Made by a program: the position numbers and the translations under genes | Shown: in pieces, positions 6,538 to 13,532 of the stretch | Numbering within the stretch: position 1 is the stretch's first letter | How the letters are laid out: the number at the start of each line of letters is the position of its first letter | Origin: an uncultured Mycoplasmatota bacterium | GTDB taxonomy: Bacteria > Bacillota_I > Bacilli_A > RF39 > UBA660 | Assembly (NCBI GenBank): GCA_900542735.1 | Contig: UQOS01000027.1 | Location: 1-16,480, forward strand | Direction: 5' to 3' | DNA length: 16,480 nucleotides | The notes under the pieces: generated by a model | What the model saw: only the letters and a program-made list of their open reading frames with translations | What the model was told of the DNA's origin: nothing | The model's database searches: none

Positions 6538-7421
6538 AAAGTGGTTATGTTAGCATTGTAGGTAGACCTAATGTAGGAAAAAGTACCTTATTAAATTGTA
6601 TCTTAGAAACCCATCTTGCGATTACTTCTAATAAAGCAGGCACAACTAGAAATATTATTGAAGGAATCTATGAAGATAGCGATAGTCAAATTATCTTTGT
6701 AGATACACCTGGTATTCATAAGCCTATTAATAAACTAGGCAATATTTTAAATAAAAAAGCATATTCTACTAGTGAAAATGTAGACTTAATTTTATTTTTA
6801 GTAGATATAGAAGCTGGAATTGGAAAAGGAGATATGTTTGTTTTAGAAAAACTAAAAGAAGAAAATCTTCCTATTATTCTAGTATTAAATAAAGTAGATA
6901 GAGTAAATAAAGACAAGCTATTAGAACTGATTATGAAGTATAAAGACTTATATGATTTTAGTGAAATATTTCCAATATCAGCATTAAAAAATGATAATGT
7001 AAATTCGTTAATTAAAACGATTAAAAAATATTTACCAAATGAAGGAAAAATATTTGAAAGTGATATGTTTACTAATATTTCTACTAATTTTTATATCAGT
7101 GAAATTATTCGTGAAAAGGTACTTCGTAAGACAAGAGAAGAAGTTCCTCATTCTGTTACTTGTGTAGTAGAAAAAAGAATTGATAATAAAGATAAAGAAA
7201 TCATACAAGCATGTATTATCGTAGATAGAGAATCTATTAAAAAAATAATTGTTGGAAAAAATGCAAGTATGTTAAAAAGTATTGGTATGCAAGCAAGAAT
7301 TGATTTAGAAGAATACTTTGGAAAAAAAGTTTATTTAGAATTATTCGTGAAAGTAATTGAAAATTGGCGTGAAAAAGAAAAATATTTAAAAGAATTAGGA
7401 CTAGATGATTTAGAAAATTAA
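6534..7421 (+). CDS. era: GTPase Era (30S ribosome assembly)
   Basis: Era is a GTPase that binds the 3' end of 16S rRNA and couples 30S assembly to growth. Motifs seen: G1 'GRPNVGKS' (10-17), the switch region 'AGTTRN' (35-40), G3 'DTPG' (57-60), G4 'NKVD' (119-122) and G5 'SALKN'. The C-terminal KH domain has its RNA loop 'VGKNAS' around residues 240-245 and the usual ending 'VKVIENWREKEKYLKELG'. Length (295) is normal. Its neighbours ybeY (16S maturation) and recO are the conserved Bacillus context. Translation is probably coupled to cdd by the ATGA overlap. Confidence 0.96.
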   Translation: MKSGYVSIVGRPNVGKSTLLNCILETHLAITSNKAGTTRNIIEGIYEDSDSQIIFVDTPGIHKPINKLGNILNKKAYSTSENVDLILFLVDIEAGIGKGDMFVLEKLKEENLPIILVLNKVDRVNKDKLLELIMKYKDLYDFSEIFPISALKNDNVNSLIKTIKKYLPNEGKIFESDMFTNISTNFYISEIIREKVLRKTREEVPHSVTCVVEKRIDNKDKEIIQACIIVDRESIKKIIVGKNASMLKSIGMQARIDLEEYFGKKVYLELFVKVIENWREKEKYLKELGLDDLEN

Positions 7422-7474
7422 AAAATATAGTATAAAGCTTAAAAAAATATCTCACTATGTAAATAGGTGATAAA

Positions 7475-7606
7475 ATGGAAAAATTATTATGGAATCTATT
7501 TAAAGAAACAGGAGATATTAAGTATTTTAATTTATTAGGTAAAATAGAAAGAAGTAAAAAGTATGGAAATTATAAATACAGAGGGGATAGTGCTAGGCGA
7601 AGTTAA
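7475..7606 (+). CDS. yqzL: YqzL-family small protein
   Basis: This 43-residue frame lies exactly where Bacillus has yqzL, between era and recO. The N-terminus 'LLWNLFKETGDIKYFNLLGKIE' matches the family pattern W.vF..TGnI..YLl.k..e. An AGGTGA site (7465-7470) is spaced correctly before the ATG. The 3' end overlaps recO by 44 bases (recO starts at 7563), longer than usual, and the last 14 or so residues show no family pattern and may be a read-on tail. YqzL has no known function. Position plus motif make the identification good, but a short frame always carries risk. Confidence 0.72.
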   Translation: MEKLLWNLFKETGDIKYFNLLGKIERSKKYGNYKYRGDSARRS

Positions 7607-8309
7607 TTATAGTGAGTCTAGTAAGATATTAAAAGTATTTACTAAAGACTATGGTTTAATTAGTATTATGTCTAAAGGGTGTCGAAATCTTAAAAGTAAA
7701 CTTCGTGGTGTAAGTAATAAATTATCTTATGCTAGATTTAGTTTTAATTATAAGAAAGATGGTATATCTACTTTAATTAGTGCTGATACCATAAATACTT
7801 TACGAAATATTATGACAGATATTAATCGTATTTCTTATACTTCTTATTTATTAGATTTAACAGAGCAAGTATATAAACATTCTCAAGAAGAAGAAATATA
7901 TCCATTACTAATTTCTATTCTTTTAAAAATAAATGATGGTTATGACTATGAAGCTCTTACTGCTATCTATGAATTAAAATTATTAGATTATTTAGGAATT
8001 CGTCCTAATATTGATGGCTGTAGTATTTGTGGGAGTAGTAAAAATATACTCACTATTTCTACTAGTGAAGGTGGTTACATTTGCCAAAACTGCTATCATG
8101 GTGGTAAAATATACACAAATAAAACGGTTCAGTTAATTCGCTTATTTTTTTACTTAGATGTAAGTCAAATTTCAAAGCTAGAAATCAAGGAAGAAACAAA
8201 AAAAGAGTTAAATGAATTTATACATGAATATTATGATGATTATTCTGGATTATATTTAAAAAGTAGAGAGTTTTTAAAAAATTTAATGAAAATTGATTCT
8301 AAAGAATAG
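7563..8309 (+). CDS. recO: DNA repair protein RecO
   Basis: RecO helps load RecA on single-stranded DNA at gaps together with RecR/RecF. The N-terminal OB-fold domain is seen in 'TEGIVLGEVNYSESSKILKVFTKDYGLISIMSKG' (6-39). The C-terminal helical domain carries a four-cysteine zinc finger, Cys153-x-x-Cys156 and Cys174-x-x-Cys177. Length (248) is normal for the family. The ATG at 7563 gives the standard N-terminus; its ribosome site is weak and lies within yqzL, which suggests coupling to yqzL translation. It is the last canonical gene of the era cluster; the next gene starts 17 bases later with its own strong ribosome site. Confidence 0.94.
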   Translation: MEIINTEGIVLGEVNYSESSKILKVFTKDYGLISIMSKGCRNLKSKLRGVSNKLSYARFSFNYKKDGISTLISADTINTLRNIMTDINRISYTSYLLDLTEQVYKHSQEEEIYPLLISILLKINDGYDYEALTAIYELKLLDYLGIRPNIDGCSICGSSKNILTISTSEGGYICQNCYHGGKIYTNKTVQLIRLFFYLDVSQISKLEIKEETKKELNEFIHEYYDDYSGLYLKSREFLKNLMKIDSKE

Positions 8310-8326
8310 TAGGGTGGAGATGTAGT

Positions 8327-10021
8327 ATGGTTACTTTTATTAATAAAATAGGAAATTATATAGAAGAACATGAAAAAATAATAAAAAAAATATTAACTTT
8401 TACAGTTATACTGTTTACTATAATGGCTTTTGTAGTGGAATATAGAAATATGTCATGTGATAAATCATTCCATATGTTAAGACTAGAAGAATTAGCTAAA
8501 GGAATAAAGACAAATGGATTATTGAATTATCCATACTATATAAATTTTCCAGCATTTAATAATTTTGGATATGCAACTGAATTATTCTATGGTGATTTAT
8601 TTTTAATACCACCAGCATTATTGATTAATTTAGGTATGAGTGTTAATTTAGTTTATTCATTATTAACAGCCATTTCCTTTATATTCATATATTTTAGTAT
8701 GAAATATGCTTATAAGCATTATTATAATTATAAAGGAAATTCTAGAATTATAGCTTATTTATATGCTTTTTCTAACTATATATTATTTGAATTAACAGAG
8801 AGAAATTGTTTAGGAGCTAATTTTACTTATATGTTTGCACCATGGATTGTTTTTACTTTTTTAAATATTATAAACGATAAAGAAAAGCGTTATGATTATT
8901 TAATATTTGGGTTGTGTGTTGGTTTTATGATGATTTCTCATCTTCAAACTACAGTGATTTTAATTATAGGTTTAATTATATATACCTTATTTCATATTAA
9001 AAAGATAATAAAGAATCCTAGAATTATCGTAAAATTTTTAAAATCTATAATTATTTTTATACTTTCAACAGCTTTTTTTATTTTTCCAATGTTAGAACAA
9101 ATGAAGTTTCAAGATTTATATGTATCATCTGATTTTACTTATAAACTATCTGATGGCGTTTTATATTTTTTAAATCTTTTTGTTCCTAATTTCTTTTGGA
9201 GACATTTTATACCACTTGAAAACTTACTAGCACCAACTTTAAGAATAGATAGAGTATATAGATATGGTATTGTGCCATCTTGTTTTATACCAGTATTATT
9301 TATGTTAATAGTTAATATTTATAATATTATTAAGAAAAAGAATGATAAAGAAAATCAATTCTTAATAAAATTTTCAACTTATATTGGTATTTTTTGTTTA
9401 CTAGCTTCTTTTACCAAACTAATTACTTATATAGATATTTTTTCATTTTTACAGTTTCCTTGGAGAGTAGTAACATTAATTACTATTTTCGTTCCAATAG
9501 GGTTTGTTTTATCCAATAAAAATAATAAAAAAATATTATATTATGCGTGTATTTTAACACTTATTAATACGTTTTGTTATCTTATTATAGCTGGATTATG
9601 GAATACTAATAGTTTTACAGATAAAACGATAGGAAATGGAGAATACTTACCAGTTGAAGTACCAAATTCTGAGTATGCATATACATATAAAAATAAAAAC
9701 TATCAAAAAGAAATCATTAAAAATGGATATTATATTAAAATAAATAATGAAAATACGAAAAATAATAAAGAATTAGAATTACCAGTTACTTATTATAAAG
9801 GTTATAAAGTATATTCTAATAATCATGAATTAGAAATAGAAAAAAGTAAAAATGGATTGATACAAATTAAAAATTCTGAAAATTTAAAAAATATTAAAGT
9901 AATCTATAAAGGTACTATCATTCAAAAAATAACGAAATATATTTCACTTGTTTTCTATATAGGACTAATTGGATATATTATAAAGAAAAAATATATGAAA
10001 AAAACTAATAAAAATAAATAG
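8327..10021 (+). CDS. Multi-pass membrane protein, PTPS-related/GT-C glycosyltransferase-like
   Basis: The 564 residues contain about ten to eleven membrane helices, a soluble stretch near 430-530 and one last helix before a basic tail. After the first helix comes the outward loop 'CDKSFHMLRLEELAKGI' with Asp45 and His49 (D-x-x-F-H), as in the membrane family labelled '6-pyruvoyl-tetrahydropterin synthase-related'; such an early acidic loop is also typical of GT-C glycosyltransferases using polyprenyl-phosphate sugars. 'FPWRVV' (377-382) resembles the F-P-(Y/W)-R motif of the YfhO protein encoded next. I infer sugar transfer onto an envelope polymer outside the membrane; acceptor and donor are unknown. 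AGGGTGGAG at 8311-8319 is a strong ribosome site. It follows recO by 17 bases, so it may be co-transcribed with the era operon. Confidence 0.7.
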   Translation: MVTFINKIGNYIEEHEKIIKKILTFTVILFTIMAFVVEYRNMSCDKSFHMLRLEELAKGIKTNGLLNYPYYINFPAFNNFGYATELFYGDLFLIPPALLINLGMSVNLVYSLLTAISFIFIYFSMKYAYKHYYNYKGNSRIIAYLYAFSNYILFELTERNCLGANFTYMFAPWIVFTFLNIINDKEKRYDYLIFGLCVGFMMISHLQTTVILIIGLIIYTLFHIKKIIKNPRIIVKFLKSIIIFILSTAFFIFPMLEQMKFQDLYVSSDFTYKLSDGVLYFLNLFVPNFFWRHFIPLENLLAPTLRIDRVYRYGIVPSCFIPVLFMLIVNIYNIIKKKNDKENQFLIKFSTYIGIFCLLASFTKLITYIDIFSFLQFPWRVVTLITIFVPIGFVLSNKNNKKILYYACILTLINTFCYLIIAGLWNTNSFTDKTIGNGEYLPVEVPNSEYAYTYKNKNYQKEIIKNGYYIKINNENTKNNKELELPVTYYKGYKVYSNNHELEIEKSKNGLIQIKNSENLKNIKVIYKGTIIQKITKYISLVFYIGLIGYIIKKKYMKKTNKNK

Positions 10022-10099
10022 TTAATTTTTATTATGATATTTGAAATGATACTGTTACTTAGATAGTTACATTAAAAATAGAGATAGGATAGATGTAAA

Positions 10100-12775
10100 A
10101 TGAAGGAGAAAAGAAACCTATACTTATTAAATATAGCTATAGTATTATTGATACTAACGATTATATTTATATATAAGGAAATATATCCTTTTGGAAATAA
10201 TACCCTTATTTGGGGAGATATGCACGATCAAATAACGGCTTTTTATTATAACTTCTATGATGCTTTTAAATCTGATAAATCACTGCTTGTTTTATTTGGA
10301 GCAAGTTCAGGAGTTAATTTTTGGGGTATATTATCTTATTATATATTGAGTCCATTTAGCTTTTTGATTCTTTTAGTAAAAAGAAGTGAAATATATTTGT
10401 TTATTTCAGTTATTATAGCTCTTAAAATATTATTATGTAGCATTACTTGTCAATGTTTTTTAAATACTGTTTTTAAAAAACTACCTGCTTTATTAAGTAT
10501 AATGCTAGCTATAATTTATGCATTTTCTGGGTATGGTTTAATTATGTATCAAATTACTTCTTGGATAGATGCTATGTATATGCTTCCATTTATTATGCTA
10601 GGCTTAATAAATGTATTAAATTTTAAAAAGCCTACTTTGTATATAATTACTTTATCACTTTCTTTAATATTTAGTTTTTATGTTACTATAATGGTAATTA
10701 TCTTTATATTCTTTTTATCTCTTATATATTTAATTGTATATAAGGAAGATAGAAAAGAAAGAAAAAAAATAGTAACATCACTAGGAATCTCTACTATAAT
10801 CTCATTATTATTATCAAGCTTTGTAGTAATTCCTTCTTATATGCAAATCTCAATTTCAGCTAGAAATGTTTTTAAAATAAATAGTTTACTAAATTCAGGA
10901 GTAGGTCCTATTACTGATAAATTATCTATGTTTTTCTTTGGTGGGATTGTTTATGTAGGATTATTTTTATTACTAAAAAATTATAAAAAGAATTTTAAAT
11001 TTTTAACCTTTTATATTCCTACACTACTAATTGTTTTAATTCCTGTTATGATAGAGCCAATTAATAAAATATGGCATTTTGGTTCTTATGCCTTTTTCCC
11101 ATATCGATTTGGTTTTATTACTATGTTTTTATTAATTGTAGGGGCTGGTTATGCCTTTAATCAATATGATAGTGTAAAAAGTATAATTCCAAGAAAAAAT
11201 AAAATATTTTCTGTAATATTAACGATTCTTATTACTTCAGTTATTGCCGTAATTACAGCAACTCATTACAATGATTTTCAATTAGCAATATCTAAATTAA
11301 CAATTTCTACAAATCATGTCCTATTATTTATATTACTGATATCAACTATTCTTTCTTTTATAGGCTGTTATCTAATTATAGTATTTAATAAAAACTTAAA
11401 TAAATTTAGTTTAGTATTAATTGGTGTGATAACAATTTCCCATATTATGGTAAATACTACTATATATTTAGGTATAGATAGTACCCAAAAAGAATTAATA
11501 AATCAATATTTACTTTTAAATGAAATAGCGAAAGACCATAAAGATAATAACAATTATCGTGTTAAAAATGAGTTAAATAATATGATTATGAATAGTAGTT
11601 TAGTTATGAAATACTCATCACTTGATCATTTTAGTTCCTTAAGTGATGGTAATACATTATCTGCACTTAAGAAAATGGGGTATTCATCATTTTGGGTAAA
11701 GACTTCATCGCGTGGTGGTAATTTATTTTTAGATAATATCTTAGCAAATAAATATATAATGACTAGAGAAAATATAAATAATAAATATTATGAATTAGAA
11801 AAAAAATATAAAGATGTTAACTTTTATTCTTTAAAAGAAACACCATCATATGGTTATTTAATAAATAATAATGATACAATTTTTGATAAGAAAAATTCAT
11901 TTGAAATATCAAACTCTATTTATAAAAATATTACTGCTAAAGAAGAAGATTTATTTGAAATTATAAATGATTTCAATTTAAAAAATATAAAAGTATCTTC
12001 TTATAAAAATAATAAATACTATGAAATTATAGATAAAGATGATTATGCTTATTTTGATACAGATATTACTGTAGAAGGTGAAAAAACACTATATTTAGAA
12101 ATATTAAGATCACTAGCTAATAATGATAACCAAGCTATTTTTGAAAAATTTAATATCTATATAAATAATAAATTATATCAAAATAAAGCATTAAAACAAA
12201 ATGATAATGGCGTAATTGACTTAGGAATTTATAAAGATGAAACTGTTAATGTAAAAATAGAGTTAATAAATAATACAGATTTAGATAATATCACGATTGG
12301 AATGATGGATAATAATCTGTACGAAGATTTTACGAAGAATAATTATATAAATACAAATTTAAAATATAATCGTAATAAAATTAAATTAAGTGTAACTATC
12401 GATAAAGAACAGATTTTAATGTTACCAATCAGTTATAATGATGGTTATCATTTCACAAATAATGGTAAGAAAATAGAAGCTTTAAAAGTTTATGATAATT
12501 TTATTGGAATTAAAGTACAGGAAGGAATCAATAATATAGAAATTAGTTTTGTACCAAAAGGTTTACTTTCTTCACTAATTATTAGTATGATTACTTTACT
12601 ATTTACTGTATTAATTTTAAAAACAAAACTATATAAAAAAATAATTACCAATAATATACTATCGAATATTGCTTATTATTTATACGTTATTTTATATTTG
12701 TTATTATTTGGTATCGTATATATTGGTGGAATATTAGTCTTTATTATTTCTTATTTTGTTTCATTTAATTTTTAG
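10100..12775 (+). CDS. YfhO-family membrane glycosyltransferase-like protein
   Basis: This 891-residue protein matches the YfhO family: about a dozen N-terminal membrane helices, a large outward domain (about 470-830) and closing helices at the C-terminus. The first outward loop has 'WGDMHDQITAFYYNF' (Asp40, His42, Asp43, Gln44), the place of the acidic catalytic residue in GT-C enzymes. 'YAFSGYGLIMYQ' and 'FFPYRFGFI' (332-339) are further family marks. YfhO in Bacillus subtilis is needed for glycosylation of lipoteichoic acid, working with a polyprenyl-phosphate sugar synthase (CsbB). No such partner enzyme is in this window. Seventy-eight bases separate it from the PTPS-related gene, with no clear promoter or terminator. 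Role in envelope decoration is inferred from the family. Confidence 0.82.
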   Translation: MKEKRNLYLLNIAIVLLILTIIFIYKEIYPFGNNTLIWGDMHDQITAFYYNFYDAFKSDKSLLVLFGASSGVNFWGILSYYILSPFSFLILLVKRSEIYLFISVIIALKILLCSITCQCFLNTVFKKLPALLSIMLAIIYAFSGYGLIMYQITSWIDAMYMLPFIMLGLINVLNFKKPTLYIITLSLSLIFSFYVTIMVIIFIFFLSLIYLIVYKEDRKERKKIVTSLGISTIISLLLSSFVVIPSYMQISISARNVFKINSLLNSGVGPITDKLSMFFFGGIVYVGLFLLLKNYKKNFKFLTFYIPTLLIVLIPVMIEPINKIWHFGSYAFFPYRFGFITMFLLIVGAGYAFNQYDSVKSIIPRKNKIFSVILTILITSVIAVITATHYNDFQLAISKLTISTNHVLLFILLISTILSFIGCYLIIVFNKNLNKFSLVLIGVITISHIMVNTTIYLGIDSTQKELINQYLLLNEIAKDHKDNNNYRVKNELNNMIMNSSLVMKYSSLDHFSSLSDGNTLSALKKMGYSSFWVKTSSRGGNLFLDNILANKYIMTRENINNKYYELEKKYKDVNFYSLKETPSYGYLINNNDTIFDKKNSFEISNSIYKNITAKEEDLFEIINDFNLKNIKVSSYKNNKYYEIIDKDDYAYFDTDITVEGEKTLYLEILRSLANNDNQAIFEKFNIYINNKLYQNKALKQNDNGVIDLGIYKDETVNVKIELINNTDLDNITIGMMDNNLYEDFTKNNYINTNLKYNRNKIKLSVTIDKEQILMLPISYNDGYHFTNNGKKIEALKVYDNFIGIKVQEGINNIEISFVPKGLLSSLIISMITLLFTVLILKTKLYKKIITNNILSNIAYYLYVILYLLLFGIVYIGGILVFIISYFVSFNF

Positions 12776-12778
12776 GAA

Positions 12779-12808
12779 TTGACTTTTGTATCAAAAAAGT
12801 ATTAAAAT
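12779..12808 (+). promoter_or_regulatory. Sigma-A promoter for the LOG-glyS operon
   Basis: TTGACT (12779-12784) and TAAAAT (12803-12808) are 18 bases apart. The predicted start near 12815 leaves about 65 bases of leader before the T-box motif. The promoter begins only four bases after the yfhO stop codon. Confidence 0.6.
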
Positions 12809-12810
12809 AA

Positions 12811-12936
12811 ATGTATCAATGTGATGATGGCCTTGGAAAAGCCGGAGCAATATAAAGAAAAGAGATTCTTCTAGAATAAGTAGGGTGGAACCGCGGATAT
12901 TATTTTCGTCCCTATAGAATAGAAGAACTCTTTTTA
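12811..12936 (+). promoter_or_regulatory. T-box leader (tRNA-Gly-sensing, predicted) with short Stem I
   Basis: The conserved T-box AGGGTGGAACCGCG is at 12882-12895. TAGGG (12881-12885) pairs with CCCTA (12910-12914) to form the antiterminator. The competing terminator pairs 12859-12873 with 12920-12933 (one bulged A) and ends in TTTTT (12931-12935). Upstream, only about 65 transcribed bases remain. GGC (12829-12831) pairs with GCC (12841-12843), capping a small stem, and a GGA triplet (12844-12846) follows it opposite GATGAT. This GGA could be the glycine specifier on the 3' strand of a reduced Stem I. The T-box and terminator are seen; glycine specificity rests on the downstream glyS and is inferred. 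Uncharged tRNA would stabilise the antiterminator and allow transcription of both genes. Confidence 0.88.
12859..12936 (+). terminator. T-box-controlled attenuator terminator
   Basis: AAAGAG-A-TTCTTCTA (12859-12873) pairs with TAGAAGAACTCTTT (12920-12933), followed by T's. The T-box and antiterminator lie in the large loop, so pairing of 12881-12914 as antiterminator competes with it. Confidence 0.75.
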
Positions 12937-12978
12937 ATTTTTATAAAGACAGACAAATATAAAAGAGGAGTTAAATAT

Positions 12979-13530
12979 ATGAATGTAGCTATATTATCAT
13001 CTAGTAGTAAAGAAATAGATAATTATTATTTAAGTATTGCGAGAAGCGTTGCTGGTAGTTTAGCAGATACTAATTTTGATTTAGTATTTGGCGGGTGTTC
13101 TACATCTATGATGGGTGTATGTTATCAAGAGTTTGCTAGTAAAGGTAGAAATATTTATTCATTTACTACCGAAAAGTATGCAAATGATATTATCAAATTG
13201 CCTTTAGCTAAACATTATATTAGAGAAACAACATTTGACTTAAAAAAATCGATATTTGAAAATTCTGATTTAATAGTAGCTTTAGCAGGAGGAATTGGTA
13301 CTTTGTCAGAAGTATTAGCTTTTGTGGAAGAAAATAGAAGTAATGATAAAAATGTTCCAATCGTAATTTATGATGAAAATAATTATTATAAATTCTTATT
13401 AGAAGAATTAGGATTGATGCAAAATGAATATTTTTTAAATGAAGATATTAGTAAATGGTTAACTATTATTCATAATTATGACGAATGGAATGAATATTTA
13501 GAAAATTTTGTAATGAGAAAGGAAAGATAA
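12979..13530 (+). CDS. LOG-family (TIGR00725/TIGR00730-like) nucleotide-binding protein
   Basis: The 183-residue Rossmann-type protein has the LOG order: 'MNVAILSSSS' opening strand, 'LVFGGCSTSMMG' (about 35-46, compare the family's GGG..GLMG) and 'VALAGGIGTLSE' (100-111, compare PGGxGTxxE). The usual Pro is Ala103, while Gly104-Gly105, Thr108 and Glu111 are kept. LOG enzymes hydrolyse the N-glycosidic bond of nucleoside 5'-monophosphates; bacterial members often have unknown physiological substrates. The basic residues before the motif are Lys89-Lys90 rather than the family's catalytic Arg, so activity is uncertain. It is the first gene behind the T-box, with a strong AGAGGAG site, and glyS starts two bases after its stop. 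It is therefore probably induced on glycyl-tRNA shortage. Confidence 0.75.
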   Translation: MNVAILSSSSKEIDNYYLSIARSVAGSLADTNFDLVFGGCSTSMMGVCYQEFASKGRNIYSFTTEKYANDIIKLPLAKHYIRETTFDLKKSIFENSDLIVALAGGIGTLSEVLAFVEENRSNDKNVPIVIYDENNYYKFLLEELGLMQNEYFLNEDISKWLTIIHNYDEWNEYLENFVMRKER

Positions 13531-13532
13531 AA

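Noticed and set aside
6716..6916. 66-codon open frame on the minus strand
   Set aside because: It is antisense inside era, whose motifs are intact; no family pattern is seen.
7237..7455. 72-codon open frame on the minus strand
   Set aside because: It is antisense to the KH domain of era and the era-yqzL gap; Phe/Leu-rich shadow sequence.
10022..10099. Search for a promoter or terminator between the two membrane-protein genes
   Set aside because: TTGAAA is present but no acceptable -10 box lies at the right distance, and no stem with a T-run was found; co-transcription is the default.
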